A stretch of 64,000 bases of DNA from Planctomycetota bacterium (GTDB lineage Bacteria; Planctomycetota; GCA-002687715; DRQF01): positions 558,001 through 622,000 of the forward strand of contig JACKGY010000003.1 in assembly GCA_020639295.1 (NCBI GenBank), in the 5' to 3' direction. Both the position numbers and the translations under genes were made by a program. Below, in pieces: positions 52,836-63,800 of this stretch (positions within the stretch are counted from its first letter, which is position 1; each line of letters opens with the position of its first letter). The notes under the pieces were generated by a model that saw nothing but the letters and a program-made list of their open reading frames with translations, was not told the DNA's origin and did not search any database.

Positions 52836-55800
52836 GAGTCACGACCTCGACGACCTGCCTGCTCGCGTTCCTCGTCCTCCTGGGCGCGGCCGGAACCCTT
52901 TCCGCCCAGTTCTACGGTCCCGAGGTCACCGACTACTTCGTCAGCAAGACGCAGGTCGCGGGATCGCGCCTCGCCGAGCAGGAGATCGAGCGCGCCCGCA
53001 AGGACGTCGCCGCCGGCGAGTACGAACGCGCCCTGCGCGGCATCCAGGAGGTCATCGACGACCACGGGAGCAAGGCCCTCTCCAGCGAGGGCGCCCGGTT
53101 CGTCGGCATCCGCGACTTCTGCAACCGATTCATCGCCGAACTTCCGCCCGAGGGTCGCGAGGCCTACCGCCGGATCTTCGACCCCTATGCCCGGGAGCTC
53201 TACGAACGCGGCCTCGAGGAGCAGGATCCGGCCCTGCTGAAGGAGGTCTACGTCCGCTACCAGGAGACCTCCTGGGGCAAGAAGGCCCTCCTCGCCGCCC
53301 TCTCCCTCCGGCTCGAGCAGGGCGAACTGCACGAGGTGGTCTGGCTCGCGCTCCTGCATCGCGAGATCCATGGCGACGACGCCGACGGCGCCGCCGTGCT
53401 GGCCCATCTGATCATCGCCGCCCGGCTGCTCGAGGATCTGGACCGGCTCGAGTCGCTGGCCACCGACCTCACCCCGGAGTTGCTCGCCCGCCGGGTCGAG
53501 GCGGCAGGCGAGACCACCACGCTCGGGGCGCTGCTCGACGGCCAGATCGCCGATCTGCGCCGCCGGCAGGGTGACCGCGAGCTACGTCCGAGCCCCCGCG
53601 CCGCCCTGTTCAAGGAGAGTCGCTGGGTCGAGGACTACGACATGCAGGCCGGCGCCAACGACCTCGCCGGGCGCCTCGATGACTTCGGCGAGGACGCCCC
53701 GGCCCTGGAGATCCCCTGGAATCCGGTGCAACCGGTCATGGATGCCTCCAGCATCTACGTCACCAACGGGGTCTCGGTGTCCTGCTTCGAGCTGTTCTCC
53801 AAAGCGCTCCGCTGGAGCACGGCGGCGATCGGAAATCGACCCGCAACGAGCTGGGTCAACGCCGCCCAGGCCCGGGCCAATCGCTGCCTGACCTACCCAC
53901 TCGTGGTGGACAAGGGCATCGTCTTCACCGCCCTCGAGACCCCGCTGGAGCCGGAACGGCACATCTGGACCTTCACCCCACAGCTCCAGATCCCGCACCG
54001 CAAGTTGATCGCCCTCGACGCCGCCACCGGCCGGACGCTCTGGCAACACTACGGCTTTCGCGGTCATGACGCCGAGGAGACCGAGTTCGTCACCGAGATC
54101 AACGTCAACAGCAACCCCCTCATCATCGGCGACAAGCTCTTCGTCGCCGCCTCGCGCTTCCATACCAGCTATCACCAGTACCTCTGCTGCTTCGATCGCC
54201 GCGACGGCCACCTGCTCTGGTCGACCTTCATCTGCACCGGGCAGATGGAGCAGAACATGTTCGGCAACCGCGTGCGCGAGGCCATTTCCGGCGAGCTGGT
54301 CGAGAAGGACGGGGTCATCTACCACTCGACCAACATCGGCGTGGTGGCCGCGATCGACGCCCGGCTCGGGACCTTGCGCTTCACGGTCAGCTACGAGCAG
54401 ATCCCGATCCCCCGCCAGACGCGCTTCGACACCCGGGTCACCGAGCGGGCCCCGGCCTGGACCAACCAGCCGCCGATCGTGACCGGCGACAAGGTCTACT
54501 TCGCGCCCATGGACTGCAACGACGTCGTGGCCGTCGATCGGCGCAGCGGCAGCCGGATCCCCTGCGACCTGAAGCGGGACCGGCGCAATCGCTTCCGCTA
54601 CCTGGTCGGTCCCTGGAAGGACTGGATCATCGCCGCCGGCGTGGGCATCGCCTTCCACAACACCCGGACCGGCGAGACGATCCAGCCCAGCTACCTCTTC
54701 ACCAACAACCGGCGCGAGTCCGACTTGCGCGCCGGCATCGTCGGCCGCCCGATGATCATGAACGGTCGCCTGATCGCGCCGGTCCGAACTCGCGGCGTCG
54801 ACAAGTTCATGATCTGGAACATCGAGGAACACTCGATCCTCGACGAGCTGCCGCTGCCCGCGAGCCGCAAGGCCGAGAACCTCGGCAACATGGTCGAAGG
54901 GGACGGCGTGGTCATCGTCGCCGCCACCACGCGCGCGGGCGGCAGCACCCAGCTCCGGGCCTACTTCGACCGCGACCGCGTCCGCCGGAGCCTCGAGATC
55001 GAGACCGCCAGCCGACCCGGCGACCCGGAGCCAATCTACCGCCTGGGCGAGTTCGCCATCCAGGGCGACCAGAAGGACTATGCGGCCGCCCGCGACGCCT
55101 TCGAGCAGGCCCTGGAGCGGGCGCGGCGCGGCGGTCTCGCCGGCGAGGCCTGGGCGGATCGGGCCCGAGACGCCCTCTACCGCCTGTACATGGAGGCCGC
55201 CGAGAGCCGCGTCGCGCTCGAGGCCCTCGGCCTCGATGCCGAGAAGGCCTACGAGCAGGCCCTCGCGGTCAGCGACCAGGCCACCCGCAAGGTGGAGATC
55301 CTCTTCCTCCTCCTCCGCCGCGCCTACGATCTGCGCGACGGCCGGGCCTTCGCGCGGCACTTCCAGCGGATCCTCGACGACCACGTCTCGACCCCCTACG
55401 ACTACGAGGAGCTGTTCCGCGACCAGCTTCCCGAGCTGCGCCGCGACCGCTACGACAGCGCCGCGATGGTGGCCACGGTCGTGGCCGCGCGTTTCGCCGA
55501 CCGGCGCGATCGCGGCCGGGAGGCCGTCGCGCACTTCCAGGAACTCATCGCCCGCTGGCCGCGCGCCCAGATCGGCGGCAAGACCGGCTGGCAGTACGGC
55601 TACGACGGCATCGCCGAGCTGGTCGCCCGGGAGGGCGCCGGCGTCTACGCCGAACAGGAAGAAGCCGCGCTGCAGCTCTACCGGAGCGGCCTCGAGGGCG
55701 GCGGATTCCGGCTCCTCCAACGAGTCCTCGACGACTACCCGAATGCCAGCGTGGTCACCCTGGCCTACCGCGCCATCTCGCGCGCCCAGCTCGCGGCGGG

Positions 55801-57286
55801 CGACGTCGACGGCGCCATCCGCGGCATCCAGGAGTTCCTCGCCCGCTTCGGGCAGGTCACCGGCGAACCCCTGGCCCTGCTGGCCCAGGCCCTGGAACAG
55901 CGCGGCCTCGAGGACAGCGCCCGCCAGATCTGGACGCGCCTGCTCGAACTGGGGCCGCACGAGCTCGACGACGAGGCCTTCCTGGTCAAGGCCAGGGAGC
56001 GGCTCGAGGCCCTGCCGGCCCCGGCGACGGCCGAGCCGGCCAGCTTCGGTCTGCATGCCCGGTTGTCCTGGAGCATCGGTAACGCCGACGCCCCGGGCGA
56101 GTGGAATCTGATCGAGCCGCGGGGCCGGCGTCCGACCGCCGTGGCCGAGGTCGTCCTGGTCCAGCGGTCACGAGAGCTGATCGCGCTCGCCCTCGCGGAC
56201 GGACGCCAGCTCTGGCGGATGGACGCGCTCGACACCATCGATTCCGCGGACTGCTTCTGGTGGGACGGGCGGTTGATCGCCCGGATCGACGAGGCCGTCG
56301 TCGTGCTCGACCCCCTGACCGGTCGCGAGCACTGGCGCTACCAGCCCGAGGCGCTGCGCATCACCGGTTTCCGGGTCGCGCAGGGCAAGGTCTTCCTCGT
56401 TCTCGAGCGCTCCGGCTTCCCGACCGACTTCACCATCCACACGCGCAGCCTCGTGGACGGCAGTTTCGTCGCCGAGAAGGTCTTCAAGGGAGTCGCCCGC
56501 GCCAATGGCCTGCAGCTCGGGAGGCGGTTCCTGCTCCTGCCGCTCGAGAACCGACTGGCCGCGCTGGTGATCGACGGCTTCTCGATGGAGCCGGCTCCGG
56601 CCTGGCCGGAGGGCCTCGAGATCAGCGACGTGATGGAGCCCTTCTTCGCGCCCGACGACCACGTGGTCTGGGTGACCCAGGGCTCGCGACGCGGCGACCA
56701 GGAGATCGTCGCCTCGGACCCCCTGACCGGTCGCAGCAAGTGGCGCCGTCGGGTCGGCGAGGGACCGGCGCGTTTCTTCCTCGACCAGACCCCGGCGGTG
56801 CTGAGCTACCGCCTGCGACCGCCCCAGGAGGTCGAGACGGTGATCGTCCTCGACTGTCTCAAGGGCACGGCCCTCCTCAAGCAGAATCTCGGCCGCGGCA
56901 CCGACCTGGTCGAGCCTCCCGAGATCAGCGGTGGCGACCTCGTCGCCGTGCTGAAGGGCTTCACCAACCACGTCTCGGTCTTCGCCGAGTGTTTCGCCCT
57001 GTCCACCTCCTCGACCCGCTGGCGCAGCATGAGCTTCACCGGCCGCACCTTCCTCGCCGCGCGGCCTTACGCCGAAGGTCTGCTCCTGCGCGTGCGCGAG
57101 GACGTCCGCGGCATGCGCGAGGGGCGTTGGCAGACCAAGCTCTTCCTCCTGGACCGGTCGACCGGCCGGGTCGTCGAGGAGATCGAACTGGAAACCAGGA
57201 ACTCGGACCGTGCCGGCGAGGTCGTCTTCCTCGGCGGCCGTCTCGTCGTCGCCGACGGTCCCCTGCTGAAGGTCTACGAGCCATGA
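52832..57286 (+). CDS. Giant PQQ-like/helical-repeat secreted protein
   Basis: 1484 aa with a signal peptide (to about SAQF, residue 27). Residues about 40-260 are TPR-like helices (for example ERALRGIQEVIDDHGSKALSSEGARF). A PQQ-like propeller (KLIALDAATGRTLWQHYGF, DVVAVDRRSGSRIPC) covers roughly 290-720. Another TPR-like block follows (about 740-1060), and a second propeller (ALADGRQLWRMDALD, VVLDPLTGREHWRY) ends the protein. It lacks quinoprotein active-site residues. It may be a periplasmic scaffold coupled to the two VWA proteins. Start at 52832; an upstream in-frame codon would only extend into the previous gene. Confidence 0.85.
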   Translation: MRVTTSTTCLLAFLVLLGAAGTLSAQFYGPEVTDYFVSKTQVAGSRLAEQEIERARKDVAAGEYERALRGIQEVIDDHGSKALSSEGARFVGIRDFCNRFIAELPPEGREAYRRIFDPYARELYERGLEEQDPALLKEVYVRYQETSWGKKALLAALSLRLEQGELHEVVWLALLHREIHGDDADGAAVLAHLIIAARLLEDLDRLESLATDLTPELLARRVEAAGETTTLGALLDGQIADLRRRQGDRELRPSPRAALFKESRWVEDYDMQAGANDLAGRLDDFGEDAPALEIPWNPVQPVMDASSIYVTNGVSVSCFELFSKALRWSTAAIGNRPATSWVNAAQARANRCLTYPLVVDKGIVFTALETPLEPERHIWTFTPQLQIPHRKLIALDAATGRTLWQHYGFRGHDAEETEFVTEINVNSNPLIIGDKLFVAASRFHTSYHQYLCCFDRRDGHLLWSTFICTGQMEQNMFGNRVREAISGELVEKDGVIYHSTNIGVVAAIDARLGTLRFTVSYEQIPIPRQTRFDTRVTERAPAWTNQPPIVTGDKVYFAPMDCNDVVAVDRRSGSRIPCDLKRDRRNRFRYLVGPWKDWIIAAGVGIAFHNTRTGETIQPSYLFTNNRRESDLRAGIVGRPMIMNGRLIAPVRTRGVDKFMIWNIEEHSILDELPLPASRKAENLGNMVEGDGVVIVAATTRAGGSTQLRAYFDRDRVRRSLEIETASRPGDPEPIYRLGEFAIQGDQKDYAAARDAFEQALERARRGGLAGEAWADRARDALYRLYMEAAESRVALEALGLDAEKAYEQALAVSDQATRKVEILFLLLRRAYDLRDGRAFARHFQRILDDHVSTPYDYEELFRDQLPELRRDRYDSAAMVATVVAARFADRRDRGREAVAHFQELIARWPRAQIGGKTGWQYGYDGIAELVAREGAGVYAEQEEAALQLYRSGLEGGGFRLLQRVLDDYPNASVVTLAYRAISRAQLAAGDVDGAIRGIQEFLARFGQVTGEPLALLAQALEQRGLEDSARQIWTRLLELGPHELDDEAFLVKARERLEALPAPATAEPASFGLHARLSWSIGNADAPGEWNLIEPRGRRPTAVAEVVLVQRSRELIALALADGRQLWRMDALDTIDSADCFWWDGRLIARIDEAVVVLDPLTGREHWRYQPEALRITGFRVAQGKVFLVLERSGFPTDFTIHTRSLVDGSFVAEKVFKGVARANGLQLGRRFLLLPLENRLAALVIDGFSMEPAPAWPEGLEISDVMEPFFAPDDHVVWVTQGSRRGDQEIVASDPLTGRSKWRRRVGEGPARFFLDQTPAVLSYRLRPPQEVETVIVLDCLKGTALLKQNLGRGTDLVEPPEISGGDLVAVLKGFTNHVSVFAECFALSTSSTRWRSMSFTGRTFLAARPYAEGLLLRVREDVRGMREGRWQTKLFLLDRSTGRVVEEIELETRNSDRAGEVVFLGGRLVVADGPLLKVYEP

Positions 57287-58464
57287 TCAAGTACCTCTCC
57301 CTCCTGGGCTGCGGCCTGATCGTCCTCGCCCTGCGGCTGACCAGCGCCGACACGCCTCCGCCGGCGCCGCGCGTGGTGGAGGACGCCGACGTGAGCGCCA
57401 CCGCCGCGCCGATCCTCGATCCAGCCGACGCCCGGGCCGGCCGCGACGACAACGCCCGGGTCCGCGAAGCGGTGGAGCGTGGCCTGGCCTACCTGGCCGA
57501 GAAGCAGGATCTCGCCACCGGCAGCTGGTACCAGAACGTCGGTTTCAAGTTCAACGACCGCTACGAGGTCACCGCCGCCAACAAGCCGCACGTCGGCGTG
57601 ACCGCCCTGGCCCTCATGGCCTTCCTGGCCAACGGCCAGACCCCGGGTCGCGGCAAGTACGGCAACGTGGTCGAACGTGGCACCGACTTCGTGCTCTCCT
57701 GCGTCGACGAGGACACCGGCTTCATCTCGGCCTACGAGACGCGCATGTATTCGCATGCCTTCGCCTCGCTCTTCCTCGCCGAGATCTTCGGCATGACCCG
57801 ACGCCCCGACCTGCAGGCGAAGCTGCAGCATGCGATCGACCTCACCGTCCAGACCCAGAACCAACAGGGTGCCTGGCGCTACCGGCCCTACGCGCCGGAC
57901 TCGGACATGTCGATCGCCGTCTGCCAGCTCATGGCCCTCAGGGCCGCGCGCAACATCGGCATCCAGGTCCCGAAGGGTACGATCGTCAAGGCCTACGAGT
58001 ACATCCAGAACTCGGCCTACGGCGTCGGCTCGCAGCGGGGCGCCTTCAAGTACCAGATCGACCAGCCCGAGACCCGGGTCAGCTTCGCCCTGACCGCGGC
58101 CGGACTCGCGTCGCTGATCCACGCCGGATACTACGACGACGACATGATCAAGCCGGGCATCCGCTGGTTGAAGCAGCGCATCTCCGAGCTGCGCCGCTAC
58201 CAGCACGAGAACTACCCGACCTACTTCTACTGGTACGGTCACTACTATGCCGCCCAGGTGATGTTCATCGCCGGGGACGAGAGCCGCGATCGCGAGCTCT
58301 GGGACGGCTTCTACTGGCCGCGCATCCGTGACGAGCTGCTCCAGAACCAGCAACCGAACGGATCCTGGCGCAACTACCCGGGCCCCGGCGACAGCTTCAG
58401 CACGGCGATCGCCTGCATCATCCTGCAGATCCCCTACCAGTACCTTCCGATCTTCCAGCGCTGA
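57283..58464 (+). CDS. Secreted alpha/alpha-toroid (prenyltransferase/squalene-oxidase-repeat) protein
   Basis: 393 aa. An N-terminal hydrophobic segment (residues about 5-20) precedes a toroid of prenyltransferase/squalene-oxidase-like repeats: VERGLAYLAEKQDLATGSW, VGVTALALMAFL, TQNQQGAWRYRPYAPDSDMSIAV and LLQNQQPNGSWRNYPG. The DxDD/DxDDTA motif of real cyclases is missing, so terpenoid cyclase activity is not supported. Planctomycetes encode many such proteins of unknown role. Both ends are tightly packed: the start overlaps the PQQ-like stop, and the DUF4175-like gene follows after seven bases. Confidence 0.85.
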   Translation: MIKYLSLLGCGLIVLALRLTSADTPPPAPRVVEDADVSATAAPILDPADARAGRDDNARVREAVERGLAYLAEKQDLATGSWYQNVGFKFNDRYEVTAANKPHVGVTALALMAFLANGQTPGRGKYGNVVERGTDFVLSCVDEDTGFISAYETRMYSHAFASLFLAEIFGMTRRPDLQAKLQHAIDLTVQTQNQQGAWRYRPYAPDSDMSIAVCQLMALRAARNIGIQVPKGTIVKAYEYIQNSAYGVGSQRGAFKYQIDQPETRVSFALTAAGLASLIHAGYYDDDMIKPGIRWLKQRISELRRYQHENYPTYFYWYGHYYAAQVMFIAGDESRDRELWDGFYWPRIRDELLQNQQPNGSWRNYPGPGDSFSTAIACIILQIPYQYLPIFQR

Positions 58465-58471
58465 GACCACC

Positions 58472-60781
58472 ATGGCCGCAAGCAACGCCACTCCGATCGT
58501 CGCCAAGCTGAGAGCCCTGCGCGGGCGGATCCGCGCCATCCAGCTCGGCTACAGCACGCTGATGTTCGTGCTGTTCTCGGCCGCGATGGTGGTCGGTTCC
58601 TTCCTGCTCGACTGGCTGTTCCATCTGCCGATCGAGGCCCGCCGTGGGCTCCTGATCATCATGCTCGGCACCATGGCCTGGGGCGGCCATCGGTTCTTCG
58701 TCCGCCCCTTCAAGGTCCCGCTCGACGACGAGAGCCTGGCCTTGCTGGTCCAGCGCTCACGCCCCGCCTACGGCGACGACCTGATCACCGCGCTGCAGTT
58801 CCAGCGAAAGATCGCCGACCCGGGCGAGACCGAGTCGCGCGAACTCATGGCCGCGGCCGCCGCCGGCTTCCAGCAGCGCTACGCCCGCGAGGACTTCCGC
58901 CGCGCGGTCTCGGGCCGAGGCCTGGCCCGCCCGGCCCTCCAGGCCCTGGTCGTGGTCCTGCTCCTCGGCGCCTACGCTTCCTTCCTGCCCCAGCACGCCC
59001 GGATCTGGTTCGCCCGCTCGATCCTGCTCGCCGACCTCGAGTGGCCGCCGGACACCCAGCTCGAGGTGACCATCGCCAACGCCGACCAGTTCCGCCACGA
59101 GGAACCGCGACCCGGCTTCCACGAGTACTGGGTTCCGGAAGGCGCGGTCGTCCGGGTCGAGACGCGGGCCATCGGCAAGGTCCCGAGCAGCGTCCGGCTG
59201 ATCAAGTACGACCTGCCGCGCAGCGACGACCCGAATCCCATCGTGATCGAACTGGGCGCGGCACCCGAGGGCGCGCTGTTCGAGTATCGCTTCGGTCGGG
59301 TCGCCGAGTCCTTCGAGTTCTACGTCGTCGGCGGCGATGACGAGGACGAGAAGCCCTATTTCCGCATCAACGTCAGGACCGCGCCCCGGGTGGACTCGCT
59401 CGAGGTGAACTGCGATTACCCCGACTACGTCAACGAGGCCGGCAAGGAGGATCGCCGCGGCGTCCGCGAGTACAACGTCGTCGGCCCCAAGGGCAGCCGG
59501 ATCGAGATGCTCTTCCGCAGCTCGACCGAGTTGCAGGAGTTCGCCATCATCCTCGACGAGAAGGAAGACGCGCCGCTGATCCTCCAGCCTGCCCCGGGCG
59601 ACCCCCGGCTCTTCGTCTGGCGCTTCGAGCTCGAGGACGACCACTTCTACAGCTACCGGCTGATCGGCGCCAACGGCGCGCCGAGCCGCGAGGCCCCGAA
59701 CTTCAACATCGCGGCGCAGCCCGACCTGCCGCCGGAGATCGCGATCCGCATGCCCGATCTCAGCATGCTCGAGGTGTCGCCGCGGGCGACCCTGCCGCTC
59801 GAGTTCCTGGTCAGCGACGACTACCGGGTCGGCACGGTTTCCTATCTCTGGGATCACGACGCCCAGGGCGATTTCCAGGCCGGCCATGAGCTGACCGCTG
59901 AGGAGATCCTGCCCGGCGATGATCAGCGCGCCCGCCACGTCTTCGCGGCGCTCGAGCTGGCCGGCTTCCCGGGGCCCGAGGGCAGCCCGGGCCTGGTCGC
60001 CGGCAACAAGCTCCTGCTCGCCCTCGAGGCGACCGATACCCGCCGTACCCGATCCGACCCGGAACCCAACCGCGTCCGCTATCCCAGCCTGATCACCCTC
60101 AACGTCCGCGAGGCGGTCGAGATCGAACGGGAGCTGATGCGGGGGCAGGTCCGGATCAAGGACATCGTCCAGCGGGTCGAGGACGGCGTGGTCGCGGCCC
60201 GCGAGGAGCTCACCGCCATGCTCGGTGGCGGCGAGGAGACCAGCTTCGATCCCGAGCTCGTCCATGCCCTCATCTCCCGCCACGCGATCATGGCCTCCGG
60301 CATGGGCGAGGCGGAGCGCGCCTTCCTCCGTGTCTTCGACGGCTATCTCTACAACCGCCTCGCGCCCTCCAATCTGACCGAGAACCTCATCGTCGCCAGC
60401 ATCGCCGATCATCGGTCCAGTGGCGACGCCCACCTCGAGGTCATCGCCCGCGTGGTGCCGGCGGCCGCCGCCGGGATCGACGAGACCGAGGCCATGGGCA
60501 AGCTCGCCACGATCATGAACATCATGCTGGCCATCGGCCGGACCGACGTCCTGGCGATCGACGGCGCGCTCAAGAGCTGCCTCGACGCGGCCGATGTCGA
60601 GGAACGTGGCCGGCGCCTGGGCGAGGCCAGCCGGGCCCAGCAGGCGATGCACGAGCATCTCCTCCTGCTCCTGGACAAGATGGAGGCCTGGGAGGATTTC
60701 CAGGACATCGTCCAGGGCCTGAAGGACATCATCGATCTCGAGAAGGGTCTCTGGGACCGGACCAAGAAGATCGCGAAATGA
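58472..60781 (+). CDS. DUF4175-like membrane protein
   Basis: 769 aa. Transmembrane helices are at about 27-50, 57-70 and 153-172, followed by a large extracytoplasmic part with beta domains (LEVTIANADQFR, SLEVNCDYPDYVNEAG) and a helical C-terminus (LEVIARVVPAAAAGIDETEAMGKL). The layout (short N-terminal loops, membrane region, long soluble region) matches DUF4175 proteins as I know them. The start codon at 58472 follows the toroid gene by seven bases with no strong RBS. It is next to the coiled-coil gene, which has the same long helical style. Confidence 0.7.
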   Translation: MAASNATPIVAKLRALRGRIRAIQLGYSTLMFVLFSAAMVVGSFLLDWLFHLPIEARRGLLIIMLGTMAWGGHRFFVRPFKVPLDDESLALLVQRSRPAYGDDLITALQFQRKIADPGETESRELMAAAAAGFQQRYAREDFRRAVSGRGLARPALQALVVVLLLGAYASFLPQHARIWFARSILLADLEWPPDTQLEVTIANADQFRHEEPRPGFHEYWVPEGAVVRVETRAIGKVPSSVRLIKYDLPRSDDPNPIVIELGAAPEGALFEYRFGRVAESFEFYVVGGDDEDEKPYFRINVRTAPRVDSLEVNCDYPDYVNEAGKEDRRGVREYNVVGPKGSRIEMLFRSSTELQEFAIILDEKEDAPLILQPAPGDPRLFVWRFELEDDHFYSYRLIGANGAPSREAPNFNIAAQPDLPPEIAIRMPDLSMLEVSPRATLPLEFLVSDDYRVGTVSYLWDHDAQGDFQAGHELTAEEILPGDDQRARHVFAALELAGFPGPEGSPGLVAGNKLLLALEATDTRRTRSDPEPNRVRYPSLITLNVREAVEIERELMRGQVRIKDIVQRVEDGVVAAREELTAMLGGGEETSFDPELVHALISRHAIMASGMGEAERAFLRVFDGYLYNRLAPSNLTENLIVASIADHRSSGDAHLEVIARVVPAAAAGIDETEAMGKLATIMNIMLAIGRTDVLAIDGALKSCLDAADVEERGRRLGEASRAQQAMHEHLLLLLDKMEAWEDFQDIVQGLKDIIDLEKGLWDRTKKIAK

Positions 60782-60839
60782 GCGGTCGGCCGGGGTATCC
60801 TGATCGTTCAGTCGGACGGTAGCGTCTGAGGACCAAGAC

Positions 60840-63800
60840 ATGACCAGCAAGCGCGTTCTGCCCTTCCTTCTCGTCCTCCTCCTCGCCCAGCCCCTGCTCC
60901 GGGCCCAGGACGAGGGCCGGCTGAAGGAGCTCCAGGCGATCACCACCGAGCAGCGGGCGGTGACCCGCAGGCTGACCGGCCTGCGCGAGAAGATGATCCG
61001 CCTCAAGACCCGCATGCTGAAGGAGGACCGCGAGTTCTCCGCCAACCTGCTCCAGGAGGGCATCGACGCGATCGACAAGATGGGCCTCGAGACCCAGATG
61101 AATGCCATCGTCCAGGACCTCGAACAGGGCCAGAAGTTCGCCTCGATCGCCAAGCAGGAGGAGCTGATCACGAACCTCAGCAACCTGCTGCTGATCCTGC
61201 TCAACGAACGCGAGGACAAGTTCGACAAGCGCCTGAGCGAGATCCGCGAGGCGCTCCGCGAGATCGAGACCATCAAGTCCGAGGAGGAGCAGCTGCGCGA
61301 CCAGAGCCGCGACATGGCCGCCGCCCTCAGCGACGAGCAGCTCGCGCGCCTCGACGCGATGCGCCAGGAGATCGACCGCCTGAAGACCGAACAGGATCGG
61401 TTGCGCCGGGAGAACGCCGAGAAGCTCGATCCGGCCCTCGATCGGATCAAGGCACTCGAGGACCAAGCCGGGAAGGCGGCCGAGGCCGAGCGGAAGCTCG
61501 GCGACCAGGCCCGGGCCGAGGCGGCGCGCAGCGACCGGGCCGGCGCCGACCTCGAGGCGGCACGCGCCCGACTCGATCGGCTCGAGCGGGCCACCGACGA
61601 GGCCCGCGAGGCGATCGGCAGCGCCCAGGAGCTGGCCGACACCACCGAGCGCCTCGACCGGCTGCGCGAGGTCCTGGAACGCGAGCCGGCTCCCGGCACG
61701 AGTGGCGCGGTCGATCGCCGCGAGAAACGCGAACTCGACGAACTGGCGCGCCGGCTCGCCGAGAGCGCGCAGGCACTCGCGGGCAACAAGGCGAAGGCCG
61801 AGAAGGCAGCCCAGGAGGCCGCGGCCGAGGCCCGGCGCCAGGCCGAGCGCGCTCGCGAGCTGGCCCGGGCCGCCGCCGAGGCGAAGGACGGCAGCCGCGC
61901 CGAACAGCTCGGACGCGACGCCGAGGCCGCCGCCCGGGAGGCCGAAGCCGCCCAGGAAGCCGCGAGCTCCGAGCAGGCATCGAGCCAGGCCCTGGCCGAG
62001 CGAGCCGCCGAGATCGAGGCCGCCCGCCGTGCCCTCGAGACGGCCCGCAGCGCGGCCGACTCCCCCGCGGCGCTGCCCGAACAGGCTGCCGCGGACCGCA
62101 AGGCCGCGGCCGAGGCCGCCGAGGCTGCGGCCGAGCAGGCCCGGACCGCCGCCGAAGCCAGCGCCGAGGCCGCCGCCCGGGCCCGCGAGGAACTCGCCAC
62201 GCTCGACCGGAGCGCCGCGGACCTCGCCAAGCAGCTGGAGAACGAGGCCGGGAAGGCGGACGCCGCCGGCGACGAGGACATCAGCAAGGCGCTCGCGGAC
62301 GCCGCCGAGGCGGTGGGCGACGCGCGCCAGGATCTGCAGCAGGCCGACCACGAGTCCCAGTCGGGCGACGCCGAGGCCACGGCCGGCGAGCTGACCGAGG
62401 CCGGAGCCGACCTCGAACGCGCCCGCCAGGCTCTCCAGCGCGGCGAGACCGCGGCCCGTGAAGCGGCCGAGTCCCAGGCGAAACTCGATGCCGGCCAGGA
62501 GGCCATGGCCCAGGCCGGCGAGAATCTCGCCGCCGGTATCGAGGCGGAGAAGGCGGAATCCGCCTCGCCGTCCGGCGAGCGGAGTCCCGAGTCGGAAGCC
62601 CGCATGCAGCGGGCGCAGGCTGCGGCCAAGAAGGCCGCCGAGGCCGCGCGCCAGGCCGCCGAGGCTGCCCGCCAGGGCAAGATGGACGAATCCGCGGCGC
62701 AGGCCGACCAGGCCCGCGCGGCCTTCGAGGAGGCGAGCCAGGCTCTCTCGGCCGAGGCCGAGGCGCTCAAGGCCGCCCAGCCTCGAGGAGCCCAGGAGGA
62801 GGCCCGGGAAGCCCAGAAGGACCTGTCGCGCAAGCTCGAGGAGCTGGAGAAGAAGCTGGAGGAAGAGCGCGCCCAGGCGCCCCGCAATCCCTCGCTCGAG
62901 CAGGCGGCCGGGTCGATGGACCAGGCCGGCCAGGCTTCCGAGCAGGCCGAACAGAACCTCGGCGCCGACCGGCCCCAGGAGGCCGGGGGCGATCAGCAGC
63001 GCGCCTCCCAGGAGATGCAGAACACCTCGGACGCGCTCGAACGCGCCCGCCAGAAGGAACTCGAACGCCGCGCCCGCGAGGAGCAACGGGCCAAGGAGCT
63101 GGCCGAGAAGCAGAAGGAACTCGAGCAGCGCACCAAGGAGCTGGCCGAGGCCCTGAAGGAGAAGAACCAGAAGAGTTCCCAGTCCGCGCAGCAGGCCGCC
63201 GAGAAGATGCAGCAGGCCCAGCAGTCGATGAACGGCGAGGAGCCCGACTTCGAGCAGGCCGAGCAGGAACAGGACGAGGCCGTCGACTACCTCGAGCAGG
63301 CGAAGAAGGAGCTGGAGGAGGAAGAGGCCCAGTACCAGGATCTCCAGCAGGAGGAGCTCCTGTTCAACACGGCCAAGAAGGTGAAGGAGCTGATCGAGGC
63401 CCAGAAGGCAATCAACGCCGACACCGGGGCGCTCGACACCGAGCGCAACGAGAAGGGCGCGATGAGCCGCTCGATGCGCAAGGAGGCCCGATCGATCGCC
63501 CAGCGCCAGGAGGAATCACGGGTCACCGTGGTCGAGATGAACGATGCGATCAAGAAGGAACAGGTCCTCGCCTTCAGCTACATGTTCGACGAGATCGCGA
63601 CCGACATGGAATCCGTGCGCACCGATCTCTCCGGCGGCGAGACCGGTGATTACGTCCAGTCCCTCCAGGCCGACCTGCTCGCCAACCTCGAGCTTCTGGC
63701 CCGGACCATCAAGGACGAGCTCGACGCGCGCCGCGACATGAAGAAGGAACCGCCGCAGGACGGTCAGCCGCAGCAACCGCCGAAGGAGAAGCTGGTGAGC

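Noticed and set aside
53582..56056. Minus-strand frame of 824 codons over the 1484-aa PQQ gene
   Set aside because: Shadow frame; the plus strand has propeller repeats and operon overlaps.
61740..62760. Repetitive GCC/GAG sequence that could be taken for a DNA repeat array
   Set aside because: The periodicity is explained by an Ala/Glu/Arg coiled-coil protein; units are neither identical nor evenly spaced, so it is not a CRISPR or a tandem repeat.
58757..62887. Minus-strand open frame of 1376 codons opposite the DUF4175-like and coiled-coil genes
   Set aside because: It is antisense to real genes. Its product is a low-complexity Ser/Ala/Arg sequence caused by the GCC/GAG-biased codons of the coiled coil. 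No RBS or domain is seen.
60729..63086. Second long minus-strand frame of 785 codons over the coiled-coil gene
   Set aside because: Same cause as above; Leu/Gly-rich shadow of Ala/Glu codons.
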